DNA from: a virus
Virus record (IMG/VR): IMGVR_UViG_3300021368_001710
Span: 1-23,018 of that record
Length of the DNA: 23,018 bases
Strand: one strand, 5' to 3'
Part shown: positions 7,226 to 13,831 of the stretch, in pieces
Position numbering within the stretch: the stretch's first letter is position 1
Layout of the letters: each line of letters starts with the position of its first letter
Program-made: the position numbers and the translations under genes
The notes under the pieces: generated by a model
Told to the model about the DNA's origin: nothing
What the model saw: only the letters and a program-made list of their open reading frames with translations
Databases searched by the model: none

Positions 7226-7771
7226 ATGGAAGAATTTATTGTTGAATTACCATTACACGACGAAGTATATATAGAAACTCCTCACGGAGAAGAGCACAGT
7301 CATAGCGTGATACAAGATGACTTGCTTGGATATTGGATTGACTTTGCGTCAAGACCTATGATGGACGATGGTGTTATTAAGTGGAATAGCACAAGTAAGA
7401 AAGAGCGTAAGTTCCTGAGAAAGGTATTCGCACAACTAGAGGATGATGTAACTGGTCTCAAGTTTAAGAAAGTAAAGAACCCAGAGATTGCGGAAATCCT
7501 CTTTAGGAAGACAGAAAGATTTGAAAATTATTTTACCCTTGGTCGTGCGGAGTGGACGCCAAGAGACCCTAGATGGAAGCTAACAATTCGACACGGTATT
7601 CGTAATCGCCGCAGTACCTTGGTTCACGAACTAGGTCACGCTTTAGGACTAGGACACCCAGAAGATCACAAGGCAGAAACAGATACGATTATGTCATACA
7701 ACCGCGACAAATCATCTCGCTATTTCTTTCCTAAGGACATAGATTACTTGACGGGGATATATTCTTCCTGA
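7226..7771 (+). CDS. metzincin-type zinc metalloprotease
   Basis: A protein of 181 residues with a complete metzincin active site: HELGHALGLGHP at 134-145 (zinc ligands His134, His138 and His144, catalytic Glu135) and a Met-turn, TIMSYN, at 154-159. This matches the matrixin/astacin-like HExxHxxGxxH signature. The upstream 130 residues form the N-terminal subdomain, without signal peptide or obvious propeptide cysteine switch, so it is probably made in the cytoplasm and may be packaged. The gene lies between the portal/scaffold genes and the major capsid gene, where tailed phages often keep the prohead protease. No other protease is visible here, so a role in head maturation is possible. A virion-borne enzyme acting at entry or lysis is the alternative. 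A GTG at 7223 is a near-equal start choice. Confidence 0.85.
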   Translation: MEEFIVELPLHDEVYIETPHGEEHSHSVIQDDLLGYWIDFASRPMMDDGVIKWNSTSKKERKFLRKVFAQLEDDVTGLKFKKVKNPEIAEILFRKTERFENYFTLGRAEWTPRDPRWKLTIRHGIRNRRSTLVHELGHALGLGHPEDHKAETDTIMSYNRDKSSRYFFPKDIDYLTGIYSS

Positions 7772-7777
7772 TAGACT
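7772..7777 (+). promoter_or_regulatory. -10-like hexamer TAGACT before the sigma factor gene
   Basis: TAGACT follows the protease stop directly and ends 22 bases before the ATG at 7800. TTGACG at 7748-7753, 18 bases upstream, is a good -35 match and is not seen at the other members. Ordinary host sigma-70 might therefore read this one. Confidence 0.45.
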
Positions 7778-7799
7778 AAAGTATCAGTGAAGATTGCAT

Positions 7800-8756
7800 A
7801 TGTCACAACCAAAACTATCAGGTGATTCCGTTCGTGCCTATTTGCGTGATATCGGACGTATTCCCCTGTTAGAGCACGACGAAGAAATTATGCTAGGACG
7901 CAAGGTCCAACGGTTGATGGAAATCGAAGACCAACGTAAGGAACAAGAGAAAAGTTCTGATCGTAAAATTAGTGATAAGGAACTGGTAAAACTTATCTCT
8001 AGTGACCCTAAGCAATGTATGCGAGAAATCCGTGATGGACGTAAAGCGAAAGACAAAATGGTTACCGCAAACTTACGTCTCGTCGTTAGTGTTGCCAAAA
8101 AATATACCAAGCGAAACATGGAACTTCTGGATATCATCCAGGAGGGCACCATTGGCTTGGTCCGTGGTGTGGAGAAGTTCGATCCTGGTCGTGGTTATAA
8201 GTTCTCTACTTATGCTTATTGGTGGATACGGCAAGGTATCACGCGGGCCATTGCGGAGAAATCGCGGGCAATACGCCTACCAATTCACGTTACAGAGAAC
8301 CTCAACAAACTTAAGAAAGCCCAGCGTGAGTTGAGCCAATTAAACGGTCAGATGCCTAGTGTTTTCGAGCTGTCTGATTATCTGAAGCTGTCAGTAGAAG
8401 AAATCAAAGACTTGATGTGTAAGGCACGTCAGCCCACATCGCTGGAAATCAAGATTGGCGAAAATCGTGATACAGCACTAATCGACCTTCTTGAAGATGA
8501 GACGCAGCTGCCCGATGCCCTGCTTGAACGGCGGTTTATCAAGGACGACATCCGTGAACTCATCAGCCAACTACCTGAGATGCAAGCTGCTGTAATCAGT
8601 ATGCGTTACGGTATTGGTGATGAAATTTTAGAGCCGATGTCGATGACCGCAATCGGTCAAATCCTTAATATGTCACGTGACCGTGTAAGAACACTAGAGC
8701 AAAAAGCATTACGAGGATTGCGTGATATGCGTGAAGAAGTGATTGGTTATTTGTAA
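7800..8756 (+). CDS. cyanobacterial-type group 2 RNA polymerase sigma factor
   Basis: A complete sigma-70 family protein of 318 residues that directs RNA polymerase to promoters. Region 1.2 is at 8-38 (DSVRAYLRDIGRIPLL). Region 2 is at about 84-155, with NLRLVVSVAKKYTKRNMELL, then DIIQEGTIGLVRGVEKFDP and the -10-melting FSTYAYWWIRQGITRAI. Region 3 is at 160-235. Region 4 is at about 245-312, with a helix-turn-helix around 281-305 (AIGQILNMSRDRVRTLE). Region 1.1 is absent. The wording resembles the type II alternative sigma factors of marine picocyanobacteria far more than T4 gp55-like phage sigmas, so host capture is likely. Region 4 keeps its recognition helix. I chose ATG 7800 over TTG 7794 because of codon type and hexamer spacing. 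It may transcribe the phage's late genes. Confidence 0.95.
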   Translation: MSQPKLSGDSVRAYLRDIGRIPLLEHDEEIMLGRKVQRLMEIEDQRKEQEKSSDRKISDKELVKLISSDPKQCMREIRDGRKAKDKMVTANLRLVVSVAKKYTKRNMELLDIIQEGTIGLVRGVEKFDPGRGYKFSTYAYWWIRQGITRAIAEKSRAIRLPIHVTENLNKLKKAQRELSQLNGQMPSVFELSDYLKLSVEEIKDLMCKARQPTSLEIKIGENRDTALIDLLEDETQLPDALLERRFIKDDIRELISQLPEMQAAVISMRYGIGDEILEPMSMTAIGQILNMSRDRVRTLEQKALRGLRDMREEVIGYL

Positions 8757-8758
8757 TT

Positions 8759-8764
8759 TACAAT
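8759..8764 (+). promoter_or_regulatory. -10-like hexamer TACAAT before the 8790 gene
   Basis: TACAAT ends 25 bases before the ATG and is followed by GTAGG, seen after several other members. It starts just after the sigma gene stop. No Shine-Dalgarno sequence precedes the start. Confidence 0.5.
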
Positions 8765-8789
8765 AAAGGTAGGTTTAAGCTCTGCCGTA

Positions 8790-9467
8790 ATGGACGTTAC
8801 TAAAGAAGTAAATAGGTCAATTAATTTGATGGGCGGCAGTGGTGGCACTAACCCCGCCTCTTATGCTGCAAGCAAATCGCTGAACTATGCCAAGTCAAAG
8901 AACAGCCTGCTTAACGCAGCGGAAGAGAAAGTTACTGCCATTCCTTACACGCTGAACTACAAAGATAGCGTTGGTTTGTTCGGTGCTGAAAATGTATTTG
9001 TAAAGGTTCAGCTAAATATTCAAAGCGCACGTTCTGCCTTTACTAATATTCAAACACCAGAGAACGACTATATGCCAGTATGGACGTTCCCCGAAACAGA
9101 TCTAATCAATTTCTACGAGACTGGGGAATTTAACTTCGGTCAAGACTTCAGTCCAGTAAATACATATGACCCAGCAACGATTAGCAATGATCTATCTGCT
9201 TATCAAATTCCGTATGTCCGTGTTGACTTAGCGAATTTGAAGACAGGCAATAAGTATATTGATAGCTGGTTCGACGCTCGCATCTACACAAAGGATAGAA
9301 AGGAATATGAATACGACACTATTTATATGGGTATTAACGATTATTTTTATCTAGGGTTCCACGCAAGAAATACTCGCCGCTTACCGTACAACGTTGAAGT
9401 GACGATTGGCGACGAGTATTTAGAGTTCTATGATATGACTGATGCTCAGCGAAGAATGACTGCTTAG
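8790..9467 (+). CDS. hypothetical protein, possible virion component
   Basis: A protein of 225 residues. Residues 1-50 are Ser/Gly/Asn-rich and flexible (GGSGGTNPASYAASKS). Residues 55-225 are rich in Tyr, Phe, Asp and alternating hydrophobics, suggesting a beta-sandwich (for example YIDSWFDARIYTKDRKEYEY). There is no Cys, signal peptide or membrane segment. It has its own -10-like hexamer 25 bases upstream. Its stop overlaps, tail to tail by four bases, the stop of the minus-strand gene at 9464, leaving no room for a terminator between converging transcripts. A minor structural role is plausible. No family was recognised. Confidence 0.6.
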   Translation: MDVTKEVNRSINLMGGSGGTNPASYAASKSLNYAKSKNSLLNAAEEKVTAIPYTLNYKDSVGLFGAENVFVKVQLNIQSARSAFTNIQTPENDYMPVWTFPETDLINFYETGEFNFGQDFSPVNTYDPATISNDLSAYQIPYVRVDLANLKTGNKYIDSWFDARIYTKDRKEYEYDTIYMGINDYFYLGFHARNTRRLPYNVEVTIGDEYLEFYDMTDAQRRMTA

Positions 9468-10018
9468 GAAGCAGCTTCAATCTCCTTACATTCTTTCAAG
9501 ATCTCAGCCTTAAGTTTATTGTCAATCAAGTCGTGGCCTTGCTCTAAAGCCCAGTCAAGAAGCTGCTGCTTAGTCATATTATCTAAGTTAACTTTGTCAG
9601 TCTTTACGACAATGGTAGGAACCTCAGGTACAACTGGAGAAGGAATACCAGCAACCGTACGCTTTAGAACAGACCCACCACTGATTTTGGAGAACTGATA
9701 TTCAACTAACAATTCAGTGCTGTTTTCCGCAACGACAGCAACACGATCGAGACGACAAACGGGGAAGGTAAAGTTACCAAAACCGTCGTGCCTGATTTCA
9801 AGTGTCATTCGATCAACAGCTGGGACAATCAGCCGAACGACAACACCATTCTCAAGAGTAACTTTGAAGATGGCGCAATCAATATAAGCACCGGGCTTTT
9901 TATTCCACCAACGCGGAAACTTACTGAAGTTGCCTGCTTTAGGCATAACAAGCTTAATGCCGTCACCTGCGTTAGAAGCAACAGTTTTGCCGCCTTTGTA
10001 AACAACTTTATCGGCCAT
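9464..10018 (-). CDS. hypothetical protein with C-terminal HeH/SAP-like segment, on the minus strand
   Basis: A protein of 184 residues. Residues 1-122 look beta-rich (YIDCAIFKVTLENGVVVRLI around 45-64). A Pro/Val linker follows at 124-146. The end, NMTKQQLLDWALEQGHDL plus a second helix to about 180, resembles the helix-extended-helix/SAP type modules often found at the ends of phage proteins and linked to nucleic-acid binding. It is read opposite to the surrounding structural genes, six bases downstream of the HNH gene, so the two are probably co-transcribed. Its stop overlaps the stop of the 8790 gene. It may be a cargo gene carried with the endonuclease or an original phage gene reversed with it. 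The function is unknown. Confidence 0.65.
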   Translation of the reverse strand: MADKVVYKGGKTVASNAGDGIKLVMPKAGNFSKFPRWWNKKPGAYIDCAIFKVTLENGVVVRLIVPAVDRMTLEIRHDGFGNFTFPVCRLDRVAVVAENSTELLVEYQFSKISGGSVLKRTVAGIPSPVVPEVPTIVVKTDKVNLDNMTKQQLLDWALEQGHDLIDNKLKAEILKECKEIEAAS

Positions 10019-10024
10019 TAGATT

Positions 10025-10534
10025 TTATTCAATACCTGTATCTATTTTAGACTGTTTCTCTTCCGCACGTTTACGTCGCATGTAATCACGCTTAGCTATG
10101 CGTTGACGCTCTTTGTAGGCAGCTTGTTGCTCCGGAGTGTTTTTAGGACGTCGCTTGTAGGGTAGCTTTGTATTGTTCTCTTTCCAACTAACCCAACGTA
10201 AATTATCAGCAGCTGGATTAGTCTTGTCTTCGTCAATATGGTCGACGATGGTGCATCCCTTTCCCTGACCATAAGGAGTTGGTGGATTACCCAGGAATGC
10301 AAAGGCAACTAGCTTATGGACACAAACATCTAACTTTTTACCTTTACCAATCCTTTGTGTGAGGCATACAGTTGGATAACCAGCTTTATGAGGACGCCAC
10401 TTTAATATGCGGTCTGTTTTTTGTTTAGTTGAAAGTACCTGACCTTGACGATTTACGTAATATTCAATACAAGCTTCAAACCCAGGAAGTGTATGCACAG
10501 GCACCCATTCCTGTGTATCAATAAAGCGCTCCAT
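10025..10534 (-). CDS. NUMOD4/HNH homing endonuclease, on the minus strand
   Basis: A free-standing HNH nuclease of 169 residues. The N-terminus resembles NUMOD4: EWVPVHTLPGFE (9-20) and YYVNRQGQVLS (25-35). The HNH core follows, with VHKLVAFAFLGNPP (72-85) and VDHIDEDKTNP...NLRWVSWKEN (97-120). The HNH core includes His99 and the Asp98/Asp101 surroundings, and the Asn-Leu-Arg-Trp end is typical. The C-terminal 45 residues are strongly basic, suited to DNA binding. Such enzymes cut a site in related phages lacking the gene and spread by repair-based copying. It sits just upstream of the major capsid gene on the opposite strand, a common kind of site for homing genes near conserved head genes. 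It heads a two-gene minus-strand unit with the 9464 gene. All expected motifs are present, so it is probably active. Confidence 0.92.
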   Translation of the reverse strand: MERFIDTQEWVPVHTLPGFEACIEYYVNRQGQVLSTKQKTDRILKWRPHKAGYPTVCLTQRIGKGKKLDVCVHKLVAFAFLGNPPTPYGQGKGCTIVDHIDEDKTNPAADNLRWVSWKENNTKLPYKRRPKNTPEQQAAYKERQRIAKRDYMRRKRAEEKQSKIDTGIE

Positions 10535-10644
10535 ACGTATATTCGGGAAACTTAATCACACACTAAATATAGCTATTAACATCTAAATATGTGACTATGT
10601 CGAAGTCACTTATATAACCATTTAGCTTACGGAGTTAGATCCCA
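10535..10644. promoter_or_regulatory. divergent control region between the HNH gene and the major capsid gene
   Basis: Contains two copies of CTAAATAT (10563-10570 and 10583-10590), 20 bases or about two helical turns apart. It also has a perfect inverted repeat, GTGACT (10591-10596) with AGTCAC (10604-10609), then a TATATAAC -10-like box (10611-10618). A GGAG ribosome-binding site (10631-10634) lies 10 bases before the capsid ATG. Read in reverse, TATATT near 10566-10571 could be a -10 for the HNH gene. The dyad sits where a regulator or a sigma factor's upstream contact would lie. Confidence 0.5.
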
Positions 10645-11793
10645 ATGTGGATTGACAACGACTTTCCCAAGCTTCTTGGTGCAGAACTCTACCGTCCTCA
10701 TCCTGCTTACATCATTGAGATGGCAGTTGAGCCCGTAGTTGTACACGATTTCTCGAAGCAGCCTGGTCAAACGGTGCAGCTCGATCGGTACCGCTTCTGG
10801 GGTAAGCCTGGCACCAAGGAGTCCCGTGAGCGGACCGCCGACCAAACCCTCGGCACAGCTTCCGCCCGCAACATCGTGAAGGACAAGGTGCTGGTCACCC
10901 TGCGTGAATACACCGGTCCCGCTGATACTCGCGATTCCGCCCAACCCTCTACCTTCAAGGTCGCTCGTGAGACCCTGATTACTGCTCAGCGTCTGCTGCT
11001 TGATACCGGCAACCTGAACGTCTTCCATCAGAGCATCGGTTCCTTGACCCTGTTGGATGACTACCGCCGCTGGCGCGACCGTGTGTTCGCCAACGAACTG
11101 CTGAAAGCCGAAGCCAACGGCAAGGCTGATGACGAGCAAGGCGGCTACTACCTCCCCGGCGACAAAGCCAAGGGCGGTTCCGGTGGCACCCTGGGTGTGA
11201 CTTATGACTCTGGCGAAAGCGCCAAGTTCGACGTCACCACCGACCTGCTTGAAGTCGTCAAAGATATGCGTAAGCGCAACGTGCCTACGTTCGCTGACGG
11301 CTACTACCGCTGCATCGTGGATCCGACCGCGATGATGCACCTGCGTCAGAACTCTGACTTCCGCGAGATTGCTCGCTATCCGGGCCAAGGGATGATTAAT
11401 CCTATGCAGCCCAACGCAGCTCCCAACGCCAACTTCTACCAAGGTATGGGTCCTGCTTACGGTCAAGCCGGCTTCGTTGCTGGTCAACCCGTGATGCCGA
11501 CTGGCTTCCTCTTCGAGGGTGTCCGTTGGTTCGAGTCCACCAACCTGCCTGAGACTTCCTACAACCTCGTGGTTACCGATGCCGCTGCTGGTGCTGCTGA
11601 TTACGGCGCTTCCCAGCTGATCTTCTTCGGTCCCCAGGCTGTTGGTGTGGGTATCGGTGGAAACAACGCTCAAATCCTGTTGAACAACAACGACGACTTC
11701 AGTCGTTTCATCATCATGATCTGGAGCCTGTTTGCCGGTTTTGAAGTGCTGAATAAGGACTTCATCACGGTTGGTTACTCTTTCGTTTATTGA
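10645..11793 (+). CDS. major capsid protein (N4 gp56-like, HK97 fold)
   Basis: A protein of 382 residues, close to the usual length of N4-type capsid proteins. It builds the icosahedral shell. Family-like features are an N-terminal arm entering a helical/beta region, GYYRCIVDPTAMMHLRQNSD (219-238) followed by FREIARYPG, and a C-terminal P/A-domain strand region (RFIIMIWSLFAGFEVLNKDF, 354-373). There is no cleavable delta domain, which fits families that mature without large N-terminal removal. Codons are strongly biased and GC-richer than neighbours, and a GGAG ribosome-binding site is present, both expected for the most abundant virion protein. It has its own control region and probably shares a transcript with the next gene, ending at the 12402 terminator. 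The N4-type assignment is from pattern memory. Confidence 0.85.
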   Translation: MWIDNDFPKLLGAELYRPHPAYIIEMAVEPVVVHDFSKQPGQTVQLDRYRFWGKPGTKESRERTADQTLGTASARNIVKDKVLVTLREYTGPADTRDSAQPSTFKVARETLITAQRLLLDTGNLNVFHQSIGSLTLLDDYRRWRDRVFANELLKAEANGKADDEQGGYYLPGDKAKGGSGGTLGVTYDSGESAKFDVTTDLLEVVKDMRKRNVPTFADGYYRCIVDPTAMMHLRQNSDFREIARYPGQGMINPMQPNAAPNANFYQGMGPAYGQAGFVAGQPVMPTGFLFEGVRWFESTNLPETSYNLVVTDAAAGAADYGASQLIFFGPQAVGVGIGGNNAQILLNNNDDFSRFIIMIWSLFAGFEVLNKDFITVGYSFVY

Positions 11794-11794
11794 T

Positions 11795-11800
11795 AGGAGG
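11795..11800 (+). promoter_or_regulatory. strong ribosome-binding site AGGAGG for the 11810 gene
   Basis: A full AGGAGG lies 9 bases before the ATG and just after the capsid stop. It is the best Shine-Dalgarno sequence in the window and fits a highly translated product. Confidence 0.75.
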
Positions 11801-11809
11801 TAACTAACA

Positions 11810-12382
11810 ATGTCCGTGATTTTCCCCGGTAACTATGTCGCTCACCTGAACGCTTATCGCGATCAAGGTGTCTATGCCGTTCCTGGCGTCGAGTTCTATC
11901 AAATGCGTGGCGTTGCCATTGTTGATAGCAACCTGACCGGTGGCGGTACTCTGGCTCTTCAGATTCTGAGCCCTGACCTGCGTCAAGACGACAAGCCCCG
12001 TCTGGATAAAGCTTTCGCTGTTCCCGCTGGCGCTACTGTCTATCGCACTGCTATCACTGCTGTGAACCTGTCTGCCTCTGGTACAGACACCCTGGCAGTC
12101 GATGGTCTGACAACAACCACCAACACTGAAGCCACTCTGACGGCTGCTGCTGGTGTGTTCCCTGAAGCTGGTGCTACTACTTCCTTCGACGGTTTCACAA
12201 CCGTGTCTGCGGAAGCCGGTGGCGCAACCATCACCGCTGCTTACTCCGGTGCTCTGAACATCGTTAACGCTGACGACTGCGCTGCCGTCATCGTTGAGGT
12301 CTGCTTCTATGTGGATGGCGAAGCTCCTACGAGCGACGACGTTCATCTCCCCTACAAAACTGAAGCCGGCCAAGGCTACTGA
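11810..12382 (+). CDS. abundant virion protein, possible capsid decoration protein
   Basis: A protein of 190 residues, 16 bases after the major capsid gene, with AGGAGG as ribosome-binding site and the same GC-rich biased codons. It is rich in Ala, Thr, Val and Gly with alternating hydrophobics, suggesting a beta-sandwich. The middle (about 80-145) has many short Ala/Thr segments such as TAAAGVFPEAGATTSFDGF. There is no signal peptide or membrane segment, and two Cys near the C-terminus (DDCAAVIVEVCFY). High expression and pairing with the capsid gene suggest a decoration/cement protein. A tail-tube protein is the alternative. A Rho-independent terminator follows closely. No specific family was recognised. 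Confidence 0.7.
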   Translation: MSVIFPGNYVAHLNAYRDQGVYAVPGVEFYQMRGVAIVDSNLTGGGTLALQILSPDLRQDDKPRLDKAFAVPAGATVYRTAITAVNLSASGTDTLAVDGLTTTTNTEATLTAAAGVFPEAGATTSFDGFTTVSAEAGGATITAAYSGALNIVNADDCAAVIVEVCFYVDGEAPTSDDVHLPYKTEAGQGY

Positions 12383-12401
12383 TTTGTAATCACATAACAA
12401 G

Positions 12402-12426
12402 AGCCTCACTTCGGTGGGGCTTTTTT
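12402..12426 (+). terminator. Rho-independent terminator after the capsid gene pair
   Basis: The stem AGCCTCAC / GTGGGGCT (12402-12409 with 12414-12421, one G-T pair) closes on a stable TTCG tetraloop. Six T (12421-12426) follow, the first of which also ends the stem. It ends the major capsid/11810 transcript just before the next promoter-like hexamer. Confidence 0.9.
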
Positions 12427-12433
12427 ATGTGTC

Positions 12434-12439
12434 TATAAT
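12434..12439 (+). promoter_or_regulatory. -10 element TATAAT before the 12463 gene
   Basis: A consensus TATAAT lies 8 bases after the terminator and 23 bases before the ATG. TTAGGGAG follows it. Its position straight after a terminator is strong support for a promoter here. Confidence 0.6.
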
Positions 12440-12462
12440 TAGGGAGAAGACAAGAATAGATT

Positions 12463-12894
12463 ATGTCAAATTTATTTCAAGATACTAAAACGGGAAAGCT
12501 TGTTGAGTTCATCAATAAGCACGACAAAGAGTTCGCAATGGTGCGAGATGCTGGTGGAAATATCACCTATGTGAACCTTGACTCGTTAGTACCTTATAGC
12601 ACTGAGAAAGGACGTCTCGCAAAAGTTGCTGCTCCTCAAATTCAGCCTGAAAAAGAAGAAGAAGTGCCAAGCACAGTAGTGCCAATGGAAGATACACGTC
12701 TCAACTTAAACGTTGCGTCTGCTGAAATCATTGCCAAACGTTTGCCTGGTGTTGGCTACACAACAGCCAAGCGTATTGTTGAACTACGTATGTCTTTGTC
12801 TGGAGAGCGATTTAGTAATCTTAAACAGCTTGAGAACATTCCTCGGGTCAACTGGGACCAGCTGATTGAAGAGGATTTAATCTTCATTAGTTAA
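12463..12894 (+). CDS. helix-hairpin-helix (ComEA-like) protein
   Basis: A protein of 143 residues. Residues 1-50 form a small beta-rich domain (KLVEFINKHDKEFAMVRDAG). A Pro/Glu linker (60-75) follows. Residues 79-140 match the double helix-hairpin-helix pattern of ComEA-type domains: LNLNVASAEIIAKRLPGVG (80-98) with the LPGVG hairpin, then TAKRIVELR and a second half, NLKQLENIPRVN (119-130). This fold binds DNA backbone without sequence preference. Position just after the capsid genes suggests a virion or neck protein that touches the genome end, or a maturation factor. Both are inference. It starts a new unit with TATAAT 23 bases upstream. Confidence 0.8.
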   Translation: MSNLFQDTKTGKLVEFINKHDKEFAMVRDAGGNITYVNLDSLVPYSTEKGRLAKVAAPQIQPEKEEEVPSTVVPMEDTRLNLNVASAEIIAKRLPGVGYTTAKRIVELRMSLSGERFSNLKQLENIPRVNWDQLIEEDLIFIS

Positions 12895-12896
12895 AC

Positions 12897-12902
12897 TAGA
12901 TA
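12897..12902 (+). promoter_or_regulatory. possible -10 element TAGATA before the 12924 gene
   Basis: TAGATA ends 21 bases before the ATG at 12924. TATAGT at 12901-12906 overlaps it as an alternative. No Shine-Dalgarno sequence precedes the start. It is a weaker member of the family. Confidence 0.35.
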
Positions 12903-12923
12903 TAGTTCTGCTAGTTGCCGCAA

Positions 12924-13316
12924 ATGGCTATTGATATTGAAAAAGTACTGTTAGCAAGGTCTGCTAGAGACGCAGAAGAAGCACCTTCAACTCAAGCTGT
13001 AGCCATTGGTGGAGCTTTAGCTGGCGCAACTGTTGGTGGTTTAGCAGGACAAGGACTTCATACAGTCGGGAGGGGGATCAATGCGTTACGTGGCAAACAA
13101 CCTAATGTTTTCAAACCTGGGGCTCGAATGGCTGGTGGTCTTGTTGGTGCCATCCTTGGTGGCGCTCTTGGTGCTGGAACTCGCGACATGATGGTACAGA
13201 ATTCACCAGCAGCTTCATTGCTCGCAAAAATGCAAACAGGTGAACTGACCGAAAGTGATAAGCGTCAACTACAGCAAGTCCTTACAGAAACCTACAGTGA
13301 TATGGGTATTGGCTGA
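12924..13316 (+). CDS. small glycine-zipper protein with two membrane-like segments
   Basis: A protein of 130 residues from the ATG at 12924 (a TTG at 12915 would add three). Two Gly/Ala-rich hydrophobic stretches stand out: AVAIGGALAGATVGGLAGQG (25-44) and ARMAGGLVGAILGGALGAG (67-85). Their small residues every three or four positions are typical of glycine zippers, which pack membrane helices tightly. A basic hinge (RGKQPNVFKPG) separates them, and an acidic helix ends the protein. Placement among head-neck genes, rather than beside an endolysin, suggests a virion protein that inserts in the host membrane during DNA entry. A holin is less likely. The stop overlaps the next start as TGATG, so the two are translationally coupled. 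Confidence 0.7.
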   Translation: MAIDIEKVLLARSARDAEEAPSTQAVAIGGALAGATVGGLAGQGLHTVGRGINALRGKQPNVFKPGARMAGGLVGAILGGALGAGTRDMMVQNSPAASLLAKMQTGELTESDKRQLQQVLTETYSDMGIG

Positions 13317-13798
13317 TGGAGTTAAATGAAAATCTAAAGTCCAAAGTCCGATTTCACTTAGGTTTCAATGCTGGAGCACAGATCCCTGCTGGTGACCGTG
13401 CTCGCTTAGAAGAAGCAATGGCACTCATCCCAGATGAGTACTGGTATAACGAAGTTGTTAATCACATCCGTCGCTGTGATACAGCTTGGGAAAACAGTGA
13501 ATACTTCCCACAAGACAGCAGCGGTTCACCAAACTACAGCCGCTTGGAACAAATCGCTGGCGACGTTCAGCGTACAATTTCTACTTCTGACCCACTTAAA
13601 GGTGATGAATACTTCCGTGAAATCTATCTGCGTGAAGTAGATCGTCTCGCAGAAACACTATATGTACCGAACTATCGTCGCCCTGAAGTACGTCGGTACG
13701 CATTTGAACGTGCTGGTGCTGAGTTCATTATGGCTATCCCAGGACCCGCAGATACAGCTGTTGGGTCTCGAATTGCCTTAGCAGATAGCTGGCGATAA
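13316..13798 (+). CDS. probable head-completion or neck protein
   Basis: A protein of 160 residues whose ATG shares a base with the upstream TGA. It is mostly helical with charged surfaces: NENLKSKVRFHLGFNAGA at 4-21, PDEYWYNEVVNHIRRCDTAW at 39-58, then EIYLREVDRLAETLYVPNYR and RRYAFERAGAEFIMAIPGPA. Length, helical make-up and position a few genes after the major capsid gene fit a connector or adaptor beneath the portal. No catalytic or metal motif was seen. This is a positional assignment. Confidence 0.65.
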   Translation: MELNENLKSKVRFHLGFNAGAQIPAGDRARLEEAMALIPDEYWYNEVVNHIRRCDTAWENSEYFPQDSSGSPNYSRLEQIAGDVQRTISTSDPLKGDEYFREIYLREVDRLAETLYVPNYRRPEVRRYAFERAGAEFIMAIPGPADTAVGSRIALADSWR

Positions 13799-13801
13799 CT
13801 G

Positions 13802-13807
13802 TAGAAT
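13802..13807 (+). promoter_or_regulatory. -10-like hexamer TAGAAT before the 13832 gene
   Basis: TAGAAT follows the previous stop by three bases and ends 24 bases before the ATG. TTTAGG follows downstream. No Shine-Dalgarno sequence precedes the start. Confidence 0.5.
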
Positions 13808-13831
13808 AGATTTAGGTTATACACAGTAGTT

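Noticed and set aside
10627-11673. 348-residue open frame on the minus strand opposite the major capsid gene
   Set aside because: It mirrors a strongly codon-biased gene, which empties the opposite strand of stops. It has no ribosome-binding site or domain pattern.
11804-12409. 201-residue minus-strand open frame opposite the 11810 gene
   Set aside because: Shadow of a biased gene. It also runs into the terminator.
12915-12923. TTG start extending the glycine-zipper gene (likewise TTG at 7794, 14218 and 15338)
   Set aside because: A nearby ATG fits hexamer spacing or stop-start overlap better in each case. The extensions add only one to three residues.
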